64,000 nt of DNA from Austwickia sp040006675 (GTDB lineage: Bacteria; Actinomycetota; Actinomycetes; Actinomycetales; Dermatophilaceae), in the NCBI GenBank assembly GCA_040006675.1, contig JBDTWM010000001.1, positions 22,080-86,079 of the forward strand, in the 5' to 3' direction. Numbering within the stretch: position 1 is the first letter of the stretch; each line of letters opens with the position of its first letter. The translations under genes and the position numbers were made by a program. The notes under the pieces were generated by a model that was not told the origin of the DNA, did no database searches, and was given only the letters and a program-made list of their open reading frames with translations. Positions 32,265 through 40,461 of this stretch are shown here, in pieces.

Positions 32265-32987
32265 TTAGTAGCCGGTGAATTCTTCGGTGCGGATGTCATC
32301 TTCGTCGACGCCTGCTGCTTCTAGCACAGCGCGCATCGCCTTGACCAGGCCGGCCGGGCCACTCAGATAGTAGATCGGGACCTTGAGGTCATCGACGTAC
32401 CGAAACAGCATCGCCGCGTCGATGGGCCCGGTCTCCCCAGCCCAGGACTGCGTTGACTTGTCCGGTTCGGTCATCGTGGCTACTAATGTGAACTGTGCAC
32501 TTGTATCGCTCAGCGTGGTCAATTCCTGTAGGTAGGCCGAGTCTTCGAGCCGCTTGTTGGAACAGAACGCGATGATGGTGTGGTCGGTTCCGTCGTGGTT
32601 GGCCTGCAGCGCGATGCTGCGCACCGGGGTGATCCCGATGCCGCCGGTCAAAAAGACCGCGGGCCTCGTCACGTTGTGCTGCAGTGTGAACGACCCGTAC
32701 GGCGCGTCCAGTTCCAGCTCGGTACCGATCGGCGAGGCCGTCAACACCCGCTTGAACGCAGTGTCGCGCATTCGTGTCGTGCACGCCAGATGAGGCTCAA
32801 ACGGAGCGCTGGACAAGGTAAATCCTCGAGTGTTGCCCTCCTCATCGGTCTCCGCCGGATCCAACAAGGTGTAATCAGCAAACTGACCGGCTCGGTAGTC
32901 AAAACCATTCGGCTTCTCGAAATGAAACGCCATGGTTCCCTGGGCGACCTCAATCTTCTCCAACAGTCTGACCCTAGGCAACGACAT
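32265..32987 (-). CDS. Ferredoxin-NADP reductase-like flavoprotein
   Basis: FAD- and NAD(P)-binding oxidoreductase of 240 residues with no iron-sulfur domain. FAD motif RGFTLSSAPFEP (RxxS type), NAD(P) loop VFLTGGIGITPVRSIAL, YYLSGPAGLVKAMR, and the C-terminal EEFTGY ending typical of the FNR superfamily. The electron partner is unknown. ATG has GGGAG upstream. With the neighbouring osmC it suggests an oxidative-stress module. Confidence 0.85.
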   Translation of the reverse strand: MSLPRVRLLEKIEVAQGTMAFHFEKPNGFDYRAGQFADYTLLDPAETDEEGNTRGFTLSSAPFEPHLACTTRMRDTAFKRVLTASPIGTELELDAPYGSFTLQHNVTRPAVFLTGGIGITPVRSIALQANHDGTDHTIIAFCSNKRLEDSAYLQELTTLSDTSAQFTLVATMTEPDKSTQSWAGETGPIDAAMLFRYVDDLKVPIYYLSGPAGLVKAMRAVLEAAGVDEDDIRTEEFTGY

Positions 32988-33504
32988 GATGAACTCCCTT
33001 CCTGACCCGGATCCGCAGGTAGTGGCTGGGTGATCGATGCGTGAAGCGACAAGGTCTCCTTGCCTACTTATAGAATCGAGATCTTAAGACCATCGATTGC
33101 CGAGCGGAAAGTGCACCCTGTTGGTGAAGAGGGTACGTTGTGGCGAGCAGATGCGGAAGCGCGTACGTGTCGGCGCCAGGACCAAGTGAGCCATTCCCAG
33201 TAGCGCGGATCGTGGCCGCGACACGCCGACGGGAGCGAGATGACGGGCTCGAGCGCGGGGCCCCGGTGCAGCGAAGACGTCCTTCCACAGACCGTCTTGC
33301 TCACCGAGGTCCTGCAGGTCCGATCTGTCAGCTACACCGCCGTGCCTCCCGTCAGGCAGGAGGTCGCGCTGTTCGTGTCGCGGCTGCTGGCCGCCCGCTC
33401 ATGCCGACCTCATCGGCGCGTCACCCGCGAAGTAGAGCCCGATCGTGGAACCCGCTCGCCACATCGACGGGACCGCCGTCCACGCCGTGGATGCGGACGC
33501 TGGG
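32988..33504. other. Intergenic stretch with possible transposase remnant
   Basis: 517 bases between two accessory genes on the minus strand. It includes the most AT-rich spot of the block (around 33067-33095), which holds a TATAAG hexamer on the minus strand and may contain the reductase promoter. On the plus strand a short transposase-like fragment lies near 33324-33400. No intact gene is convincing. Confidence 0.5.
33324..33400 (+). pseudogene. Possible IS5-family transposase N-terminal remnant
   Basis: The plus-strand frame reads SVSYTAVPPVRQEVALFVSRLLAAR. From memory this resembles the first residues of actinobacterial IS5-like transposases, which open with a SYTA..DVPRE...FVARLL pattern. 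The homology stops after about 25 residues and the frame then runs into unrelated Arg-rich sequence, with no DDE domain. This is recognition by eye of a short match, so a remnant is inferred, not shown. Confidence 0.4.
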
Positions 33505-34434
33505 TCAGGTGAGGGAGAGGACGACTTTGCCCCGTGCGCGTCGGGTCTGGACCTTGGCCAGCGCACTCAACGCGTCCGTGAAGGGATAGATCTGCTCGAT
33601 GACGAGCTCGATGCGCCCGGCGACGATGTTGCCCATCAGCGCCAGGAGCTCCCCGTGGACGTCGCACTGGTAGTCCAGTCCCGTGATCCGCACCCCGCGG
33701 GTCGGGGGCACCTGGTCCCCGGAGATCGTCACGACCGTGCCGCCGTCCTTGACCACGCGCACGCTGTCGGCCGTGGTCTGCGGCTGCACAGCCAGCGCGC
33801 CGTCCACACCGTCAGGGCGCCACTGTCGCACCTGTTCGGGCCAGCCGGCGTCGTGGTAGTCGACGGTCACCGCTGCCCCCAGGGAGCGCAGGTAGTCGTG
33901 GTTGCGCGGTGAGGCAGAGGCTGCCACCTGCCAACCCCGGGCACGCGCCAGCTGTAGGGCGAAGGTCCCGATCGCACCAGAAGCCCCGGCCACGAAGATT
34001 GACCCGCCCTTGTCGATCGCCGACAGCGTATGTAGGGCGCGCAGTGTCGTGTTGCCGGCCACCGGCACGGCAGCCGCCTGCTCGAAGCTCATCCCCTCAG
34101 GGATCGGCAAGATGAGGGAGTCGCTGCGCACCGCGGCGTACTGCGCCCACACCCCACCCTTGGACTGCATCGCGCTGATGAACACGATCCGGTCGCCAGG
34201 CACGTAACCGCTGACCGAGCTGCCGACCTGCGCGACGACCCCGGCTGCCTCGATCCCGATCGGGTAGGGGTAACTCAGCTCGCGGGGCAGGAAATACGAG
34301 TCGTGAATGCCCACCCCCACCGCCTTGACCTCTACCAGCAGCTCATCCGCCGCGATGCCGGGTACCGCGACGTGCGCCAATGCGATGGTCTGGTCATGGA
34401 CGCTGGGGATGACGAACGCCGTCATGCTCTGCAT
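33505..34434 (-). CDS. MDR-type alcohol dehydrogenase/quinone oxidoreductase
   Basis: NAD(P)-dependent medium-chain reductase of 309 residues. The GroES-like N-terminal half has YPIGIEAAGVVAQVGSSVSGYVPGDRIVF, and the cofactor loop is SIFVAGASGAIGTFALQLARARGW. The catalytic zinc cysteine is absent (VGVGIHDSYF at that position), so it belongs to the zinc-free quinone reductase branch acting on quinones or enones. It is transcribed toward the flavin reductase but over 500 bases away. Start ATG 34434, with another in-frame ATG three codons later. Confidence 0.87.
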   Translation of the reverse strand: MQSMTAFVIPSVHDQTIALAHVAVPGIAADELLVEVKAVGVGIHDSYFLPRELSYPYPIGIEAAGVVAQVGSSVSGYVPGDRIVFISAMQSKGGVWAQYAAVRSDSLILPIPEGMSFEQAAAVPVAGNTTLRALHTLSAIDKGGSIFVAGASGAIGTFALQLARARGWQVAASASPRNHDYLRSLGAAVTVDYHDAGWPEQVRQWRPDGVDGALAVQPQTTADSVRVVKDGGTVVTISGDQVPPTRGVRITGLDYQCDVHGELLALMGNIVAGRIELVIEQIYPFTDALSALAKVQTRRARGKVVLSLT

Positions 34435-34558
34435 GCCTGACTCGATCCTGGAGACGCATCTCCGTAGGGAGCACCCTCCCGCGGCATTCTAAGCTCGGGA
34501 CGCCCCACGTGTGCTGGCGACTCCCACGCCGCTCAGGTCATGCGCGGTGTGCTTACGC

Positions 34559-35440
34559 CTACGCTGCGGCGAGGGCCGCGCGCATTGCCGCCACCGGGGC
34601 AGCCCGGCCCGTCATGAGCCGTACCTGCTCGCACGCCTGGTGCAGCAGCATCTGCCGACCGGACACGACGGTCGCCCCCCCGATCGCGGCCCATCGGGCC
34701 AGCGGGGTGGGCCACCCGGCGTACACCACGTCCAGCACCACCGCCCCCTCCCGCGGCGCCGAGCCGACATCGCCGGGCGGCGCGTCGCCCGCCTCCAGGC
34801 CCAGGTCCGTGCCGGTCGGCAGCGTGCTCACGACCACGGGGAAGTCGGTTACGTACCGGGACAACCCGGCGAGTGGGAGCACGCTCACGCTCACCCCCAC
34901 CGCATCGGCCAGCGCGAGCGTCTCCGGGCGCGCCTGGTCACGCACCGCCACAGCGATGCGGCGGCAGCCCAGCTCGGCCAGCGCGGCCAGCACGGACCGC
35001 GCGGTCGCGCCCGCCCCGAGCAGAAGCGCCTCGTCGACGTGGCGCACCCCCGCCTCCTGCAACGACACGCGGGCGCCGTATGCGTCGGTGCTGTCGGCGT
35101 GCCATCCGGGGCCCCTGCGCACCAGCGTGTTCGCCGCGCCCAGAAGCCGCGCGTGCGGCGACGAGGACGCCGCGCACGCGAGCGCCGCCTCCTTGAGCGG
35201 CAGCGTCAGCGACAGCCCGACCCACTCCGGGCCCAGGGTCTCCAAGAATGCGGGCAACGACGGCTCCCCGACGCCCCCGACGGCGAACAGGTCGTAGCGC
35301 CAATCGTGCAGCCCGAGGGCCTCGTACGCGGCACGGTGGAGGACCGGTGACAGGGAGTGCCCGATCGGTGACCCCAGTACCGCGGCGCGATACAACGACC
35401 CCTCCCGCGCCGTGTCACTCTTCGGGCGCTCGTCGCTCAC
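34559..35440 (-). CDS. aroE: Shikimate dehydrogenase
   Basis: NADPH-dependent reduction of dehydroshikimate, 293 residues. AAVLGSPIGHSLSPVLHRAAYEALGL is the substrate-binding start, GLSLTLPLKEAAL holds the catalytic Lys, STDAYG the paired Asp, and LLLGAGATARSVLAALAELG the NADP loop. The start is GTG. It lies 40 bases after mltG; its usual partners aroC and aroK begin 3.2 kb further on, past the accessory block. Confidence 0.93.
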   Translation of the reverse strand: MSDERPKSDTAREGSLYRAAVLGSPIGHSLSPVLHRAAYEALGLHDWRYDLFAVGGVGEPSLPAFLETLGPEWVGLSLTLPLKEAALACAASSSPHARLLGAANTLVRRGPGWHADSTDAYGARVSLQEAGVRHVDEALLLGAGATARSVLAALAELGCRRIAVAVRDQARPETLALADAVGVSVSVLPLAGLSRYVTDFPVVVSTLPTGTDLGLEAGDAPPGDVGSAPREGAVVLDVVYAGWPTPLARWAAIGGATVVSGRQMLLHQACEQVRLMTGRAAPVAAMRAALAAA

Positions 35441-35480
35441 GCCGCCATCCGCAGCACGACCGGCGCCACGCGTGATCGGC

Positions 35481-36632
35481 TCAGCACGCGCCGGAGTTCT
35501 CGGCGCACCAGGCGTTCAGCTTGTCCACCTCGGCGTCATGCTCGGTGGTCGTCGTCGAGAAGACCGTCTCGCCCGTGGCAGGGTTCGTGGTCACGAAGAA
35601 CAGCCACGGTCCGTCGGCCGGGTTCAGGGCGGCCTGGATGGATTCCCTGCCGGGGTTGCCGATCGGACCAGCGGGCAGGCCGCTGATCGCGTAGGTGTTA
35701 TACGTGTTCTTCGCCTCGCGCTGCTCGGTGGTGGTCAGCACCTTGGTGCGCACCCCTGCCCCGTACGCGGAGGTCGAGTCGAGCTGCAAGGGCATGCCGT
35801 CGGCCAGCCGGTTCTCGATGACGCGGGCCACCTTGGGGCGGTCCTCGGGGTGACGAGCCTCGGCTTCCACGAGGCTCGCGAGAGTCAGCACCCGCTGTGC
35901 CGCGTCGGCGCTCACGCCGAGCTGGCCGAGCACGACGGTCGCGCTGCTCACCATCTGCTTGATCTGGTCCTTCGGGGTGGCTGCGCGGTCGAACGTGTAG
36001 GTGTCGGGGAAGAGGTAGCCTTCGGGGTTGCCCTTCGTCGCCACCGGCAACCCGACGTCCGCGGGGTCGGACGCGGCAGCCTTCTCTACGGCCTGGTAGT
36101 CAGCCACGGATCGCCCGGAGGCCTGGGCGAGTTCGCCGTACACCTCGCTCTTCCACAACCCCTCCCGGATCGTCACCCGCACGACGTCCTTCGCCGAGTT
36201 GCCGCGCAGCGCGGACAGGGCCGCGGCGGCGGACATCTCGTGGCGCAGCGTGTACGTGCCGGGCTGGATCTCGTCGCCCTTCGTGGAGGACAGGGCATCC
36301 ACGAACGCCTTCGACGTCTTCACGACGCCCTGTTGCTCGAGGTTGTTCGCAATCGACGCGCCCGTGTCGCCGGGGTTGATGGTGATGGTCACCGGGTCCG
36401 TGCCGCCGCCGGGGTAGTCGTTGTCGGCGGTCCAGGACGCGATCACCGGGCGAAAGACCGAGTAGGCGAACAGCGCGCCGATCGCGAGGACCGCGAGCGA
36501 GACAATCGCCACGACCATGGTGCGACCGCGACGGGCGCGAGGCCGGTGGGATCCGCGAGGGTCTCGGGTGCGGTCGCGACCCTGCGAGGTGTCGGCGTCC
36601 TCGAATATCGGCTCATCCACTCGCTGGCTCAT
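35481..36632 (-). CDS. mltG: Endolytic murein transglycosylase MltG
   Basis: Cleaves nascent peptidoglycan glycan strands and so limits their length. About 383 residues: a cytoplasmic Arg-rich start, one membrane helix (VVAIVSLAVLAIGALFAYSVF, about 40-60), then the LysM-like and catalytic parts with LASLVEAEARHPEDRPKVARVIENRL (catalytic Glu) and AISGLPAGPIGNPG. ATG at 36632 has AGGAC upstream; the upstream open frame is Arg-rich and runs back toward ruvX. Classic order alaS-ruvX-mltG-aroE. Confidence 0.94.
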   Translation of the reverse strand: MSQRVDEPIFEDADTSQGRDRTRDPRGSHRPRARRGRTMVVAIVSLAVLAIGALFAYSVFRPVIASWTADNDYPGGGTDPVTITINPGDTGASIANNLEQQGVVKTSKAFVDALSSTKGDEIQPGTYTLRHEMSAAAALSALRGNSAKDVVRVTIREGLWKSEVYGELAQASGRSVADYQAVEKAAASDPADVGLPVATKGNPEGYLFPDTYTFDRAATPKDQIKQMVSSATVVLGQLGVSADAAQRVLTLASLVEAEARHPEDRPKVARVIENRLADGMPLQLDSTSAYGAGVRTKVLTTTEQREAKNTYNTYAISGLPAGPIGNPGRESIQAALNPADGPWLFFVTTNPATGETVFSTTTTEHDAEVDKLNAWCAENSGAC

Positions 36633-36709
36633 CGGCGCGGTCCTGCGGTCACGGTGCTCCCGTTCTGCGCGTCGTCTGGCGTGTCGCGCGGGCGTCGATC
36701 GCCGCACGG

Positions 36710-37231
36710 TCACTCCGGTCCCTGCGCCGGGCTGCATTCCCACTGAGAGCAAACCGACGACCTTCGGGAGTCTATCTCGCCGCCCACAGGAAAGTCGGAC
36801 GCTCGTTCAACGTCGAGAGCGAGCTGGAGGATTCGGACCGCGGCCTGCTGGTCGACGACCGCGCGGTGGCGTCGCGTGTCGACCCCGCTGGCCCGCAGGT
36901 CCGCATGGGCGGACGTCGTCGTGAAGCGTTCATCGACCAGCCGAATCTGGGCGGGCGCCACGAGAGGGGCGAGGGCGGCGGCGAAGCGTCGGGCGTCCTG
37001 CGCCGCGCGGCCCTCGCGGCCGTTCAGGGAGCGCGGCAGGCCGACGATGACCTCGATGACCCCTTCGGAGACAGCCAGGTCGGCGACGCTACGAGGCCCG
37101 CCCGGGTGCCCGGGCCGACCGCGCCGCGACACGGTCGCCAACGGTGTCGCGAGGATGCCGTCGGGGTCGCACACGGCGACCCCGACGCGGACCTGTCCCA
37201 CGTCGACTCCTAGTCGTCTGCCCCGTCTCAC
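36710..37231 (-). CDS. ruvX: RuvX/YqgF Holliday junction resolvase-like nuclease
   Basis: RNase H-like fold protein implicated in pre-16S rRNA processing (YqgF) and listed as a putative resolvase. About 173 residues: RLGVDVGQVRVGVAVCDPDG (first acidic residue), IEVIVGLPRSLNGREG, VDERFTTTSA, and VDQQAAVRILQLAL with the last acidic residue. It starts at GTG 37231, 13 bases after the alaS stop. Confidence 0.92.
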   Translation of the reverse strand: MRRGRRLGVDVGQVRVGVAVCDPDGILATPLATVSRRGRPGHPGGPRSVADLAVSEGVIEVIVGLPRSLNGREGRAAQDARRFAAALAPLVAPAQIRLVDERFTTTSAHADLRASGVDTRRHRAVVDQQAAVRILQLALDVERASDFPVGGEIDSRRSSVCSQWECSPAQGPE

Positions 37232-37244
37232 GCGTGTCGGCCGC

Positions 37245-39944
37245 TCAGTCCGTGACGATTCGACCGACGGTGTACTCGACGGCCGCAAGCGCCTCGCCGA
37301 TCTTGGACGGGTCGGATCCGCCGCCCTGCGCGAGGTCGTCCTTGCCGCCACCCCCACCTCCAAGAGTCTGCGCGGCAACCTTGACCAGCGCCCCGGCCCT
37401 GACCCGCCAGTCGCGGGCGATCTTGTTCGTGGCGACCACCACGACCGGGCGGCCGTTGGTCGCCGAGGCCGCCGCGACCACCACGGGGCGATCCCCGCCG
37501 AGGCGGGCGCGCAGGTCGAGCGCGAGAGTGCGCAAGTCGTCGCCACCGACGCCGTCGCCGGCATCGTACGTGAGCACGGTCACACCGAACACGTCGTGGG
37601 CCGTGTCCAGCAGAGAACCCGCCTGGGCGAGAACCTGGGCCTGGCGCAACTGATGGATCTCCTTCTCCGCCTCCTTGAGACGACCGAGGAGTGAGCCGAT
37701 GCGCTCGGGCAGCTCGTCGGTGCGGACCTTGAGCGCCTCGGTGAGTTGGCCGACCACGACGCTCTCGGTGGACAGGTGGTCATAGGCGTTCGCGCCGACC
37801 AGCGCCTCGACGCGACGCACTCCGGACCCGATGGAGGACTCGCCGAGCAGCTTGACGATGCCGATCTGGCCGCTGCGTTGCACGTGGGTGCCTGCACAGA
37901 GCTCGCGGGACCAGTCGCCGACGGACACGACGCGTACGCGCTCGCCGTACTTCTCACCAAAGAGGGCCATCGCGCCCAGCGCCATCGCCTCCGGCTGGCT
38001 CATCACCTGGGCGCTGACCGGCAGGTCCTCCAGCAACTTGGCATTGACCTCGTCCTCGATCCGGCGCAACACCTCGATCGGTACGGCCCCGCCGTTGTGG
38101 AAGTCGAACCGGATCCGGCCCGGCGAGTTCTCCGATCCCGCCTGGGTGGCCGTGTCACCGAGCGCGTCCCGAATCGCCTGGTGCACCAGATGGGTGGCGG
38201 TATGGGAACGCGCGACGGCGCGACGGCGGTCCGCGTCGACGAACGACGTCCCAGGCTCGCCGAGGGCGACCTCGCCGGACGTCACCTTCGCCTTGTGCAC
38301 CACCAGGCCGGTGATCGGGGACTGCACATCGAGGACCTCGACGACGCCCCCGGGCAGCTCAATGCGACCGTGGTCGGCGAGCTGGCCACCGGCTTCGGCG
38401 TAGAAGGGGGTCACGTCCAGCACCACTTCGACCTCATCGCCGACGCGCGCCACGGTTGCGGGCTGACCGCGAAGGAGCAGCCCCCGCACCGTGCCGGGCG
38501 TGACGATCTCGTCGTACCCGGTGAAGGTGACCGGCGCCGCGAGGGAATCGGCGACCTGCCGGTAGATGCTCGTGCCCCCGTGCCCGTGCTTCTTGGCGCG
38601 CGCGTCCGCTTTGGCCCGGTCCCGTTGCTCGGCCATCAGGCGACGGAACTCATCCTCATCGACCGACAGACCCTGCTCAGCGGCCATCTCCAAGGTGAGG
38701 TCGATCGGGAAACCGTACGTGTCGTGCAACGCGAAAGCCTGCTCGCCTCCGAGCACGCCCGAGCCGGCGGACTTGGTCCGGGCCACCGCCGTATCCAGGA
38801 TCGTGATGCCGGCTGTCAGGGTGCGCCGGAAGGCGTCCTCTTCCTCGTAAGCCACCGTGCTGATCCGGCCGAAGTCGCGCCGCAGCTCCGGATAGGACTT
38901 GCACATCCGCTCCAGTGACACCGGCAGCAGGTCCGGCAGGACGGGGTCGTTGACGCCGAGCAGACGCATCGCGCGCACGGCCCGGCGCAGCATCCGGCGC
39001 AGCACGTACCCGCGGCCCTCGTTGCCCGGTGTGACGCCGTCGCCGATCAGCATGAGCGAGCTGCGCACGTGGTCGGCGACGACGCGCAACCGAACGTCGT
39101 CGGGATGGCTCGTCGCCGAGTCCCGGCCGGAGCGTGTCCCATACTCCTTGCCCGCCAGCTCCGCGGCGCGCGCGAGCACCGGATAGACCTCGTCGATCTC
39201 GTACATGTTGTCGACGCCCTGCAGGATCGACGCCATCCGCTCCAGGCCCGCGCCGGTATCGATGTTCTTGTGCGGCAGCTCCCGCGCGATGTCGAAGTCG
39301 GCCTTCGCGCGGACCTGGGAGAGCTCGTACTGCATGAACACGAGGTTCCAGAACTCCAGGAACCGGTCCTCGTCGACTTCCGGGCCTCCGTCCGGGCCGT
39401 ACTCCCGGCCGCGGTCGTAGTAGATCTCCGAGCACGGGCCGCCCGGGCCGGGCACCCCCATGTGCCAGTAGTTGTCCTGCTTACCGCGACGGACCAGACG
39501 CTGCGCGGGGATGTCCGTCAGCTCCAGCCACAGGGCGATCGCCTCGTCGTCGTCCTCGTAGACCGTGGCCCAGAGGCGCTCACCGTCCATCCCGTAGCCA
39601 CCCGCGGACTGCGGGGAGGTGACCAGCTCCCAGGCGTACTTGATCGCGTCTTCCTTGAAGTAGTCCCCGAAGGAGAAGTTTCCGTTCATCTGGAAGAACG
39701 TGCCGTGCCGGGAGGTCTTGCCGACCTCCTCGATGTCGAGGGTGCGCACGCACTTCTGCACGGACGTGGCCCGCGGGTAGGGCGGTGTCTCCTGCCCGAG
39801 GAAGTACGGCTTGAACGGCACCATGCCCGCGTTGACGAACAGCAGGTTCGGGTCGTCATAGAGCAGCGGGGCACTCGCGACGACCGTGTGGCCCTTGTCC
39901 TCGAAGTAGCTCAGCCAGCGGCGCCTGATCTCGGCGGTTTCCAT
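37245..39944 (-). CDS. alaS: Alanyl-tRNA synthetase
   Basis: Charges tRNA-Ala and edits mischarged Ser and Gly. 899 residues with the class II core at the N-terminus (NLLFVNAGMVPFKPYFLG, FFQMNGNFSFGDYF, NIDTGAGLERM), the editing domain metal site SHTATHLVHQAI, the second site ELCAGTHV, and the C-terminal DHHA1 domain (GGGGGGKDDLAQGGG). ATG at 39944 has AAGGAC upstream; the longer open frame reads through unrelated intergenic sequence. Confidence 0.97.
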   Translation of the reverse strand: METAEIRRRWLSYFEDKGHTVVASAPLLYDDPNLLFVNAGMVPFKPYFLGQETPPYPRATSVQKCVRTLDIEEVGKTSRHGTFFQMNGNFSFGDYFKEDAIKYAWELVTSPQSAGGYGMDGERLWATVYEDDDEAIALWLELTDIPAQRLVRRGKQDNYWHMGVPGPGGPCSEIYYDRGREYGPDGGPEVDEDRFLEFWNLVFMQYELSQVRAKADFDIARELPHKNIDTGAGLERMASILQGVDNMYEIDEVYPVLARAAELAGKEYGTRSGRDSATSHPDDVRLRVVADHVRSSLMLIGDGVTPGNEGRGYVLRRMLRRAVRAMRLLGVNDPVLPDLLPVSLERMCKSYPELRRDFGRISTVAYEEEDAFRRTLTAGITILDTAVARTKSAGSGVLGGEQAFALHDTYGFPIDLTLEMAAEQGLSVDEDEFRRLMAEQRDRAKADARAKKHGHGGTSIYRQVADSLAAPVTFTGYDEIVTPGTVRGLLLRGQPATVARVGDEVEVVLDVTPFYAEAGGQLADHGRIELPGGVVEVLDVQSPITGLVVHKAKVTSGEVALGEPGTSFVDADRRRAVARSHTATHLVHQAIRDALGDTATQAGSENSPGRIRFDFHNGGAVPIEVLRRIEDEVNAKLLEDLPVSAQVMSQPEAMALGAMALFGEKYGERVRVVSVGDWSRELCAGTHVQRSGQIGIVKLLGESSIGSGVRRVEALVGANAYDHLSTESVVVGQLTEALKVRTDELPERIGSLLGRLKEAEKEIHQLRQAQVLAQAGSLLDTAHDVFGVTVLTYDAGDGVGGDDLRTLALDLRARLGGDRPVVVAAASATNGRPVVVVATNKIARDWRVRAGALVKVAAQTLGGGGGGKDDLAQGGGSDPSKIGEALAAVEYTVGRIVTD

Positions 39945-40011
39945 GAGTGCTGTCCTTGGGGTGATGGTGTGGACTCGGTACGAGCGGTGCGCCGTCGCTC
40001 TGCCACCTGTC

Positions 40012-40060
40012 GATATGGTGCCACCGTCGATGAGGTGCCACCGTGGATGTGGTGTCGCGG
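40012..40060. repeat. 17-base direct repeats upstream of alaS
   Basis: Two close copies of gatrwggtgccaccgts (40012-40028, 40029-40045) followed by a third, more diverged copy starting gatgtggtg (40046). Tandem spacing of 17 bases places them about 70-115 bases upstream of the alaS start. Confidence 0.6.
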
Positions 40061-40091
40061 GAGGTCGGGAGGTGAGGCACACCTGACCTCC
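40060..40091. promoter_or_regulatory. Bulged hairpin between alaS and the peptide transporter
   Basis: Arms ggaggtc+aggtg (left, with ggg bulging between) and cacct+gacctcc (right) enclose the loop aggca. Twelve base pairs in all. It could fold in the alaS leader or act as a terminator; no T-tract follows on either strand. Confidence 0.5.
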
Positions 40092-40416
40092 AGTATGACG
40101 CCCGCCCCCGTGTCGGCAGCTCGGCCCCACCCATCCGGCGCAGCAGACACGGCCCCGCAGAGACGGCGTCCCCGCGGGCAGACCAAGCGTCGTGCGCCAG
40201 GCATGGAAGGGCCCGAGGGTGCCCATTGGGGAGTCGGTGGAGTCTCACGTCTTCATCAAGAAGTAGTCTGTACTGAGTAAAGGCATTATGTTGATAGTAA
40301 GCCGTCTCGTGTCGGACGACCAGACGCGCATCCGTGCGACTCAGCGATGGATGCGCGGTCCCTGGCACCGCAGGGGGGCCGGACTGCCCATCGGCGTCAC
40401 CCGGTGGGTTCCCGTC

Positions 40417-40443
40417 TGTCCGGGTGTGCGCAACACCCGGACA
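40417..40443 (+). promoter_or_regulatory. Perfect 5'-untranslated hairpin before the peptide-binding protein gene
   Basis: 11-bp perfect stem tgtccgggtgt/acacccggaca with loop gcgca, ending only a few bases before the Shine-Dalgarno AAAGGAG (40449-40455) of the binding-protein gene at 40462. Position and stability fit a 5' mRNA stabiliser or a translation control element. Confidence 0.65.
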
Positions 40444-40461
40444 CCCATAAAGGAGAATTCG

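Larger units (their letters stand above)
39945..40461. other. Divergent intergenic region between alaS and the peptide-binding protein gene
   Basis: 517 bases that must contain the promoters of alaS (minus) and the peptide transporter (plus). It holds three direct 17-base repeats (40012 onward), a bulged hairpin (40060-40091), an AT-rich patch (about 40253-40302) that stands out in this GC-rich DNA and is a likely plus-strand promoter region, and a perfect hairpin next to the start of the binding-protein gene. No T-box motif is visible. Confidence 0.6.

Noticed and set aside
33064..33304. Two overlapping minus-strand frames of 74-78 codons
   Set aside because: Arg/Ser-rich, no recognisable domain, and they lie over the possible promoter of the flavin reductase.
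39945..40120. T-box leader before alaS
   Set aside because: No T-box sequence or antiterminator pair could be found; only simple repeats and a bulged hairpin.
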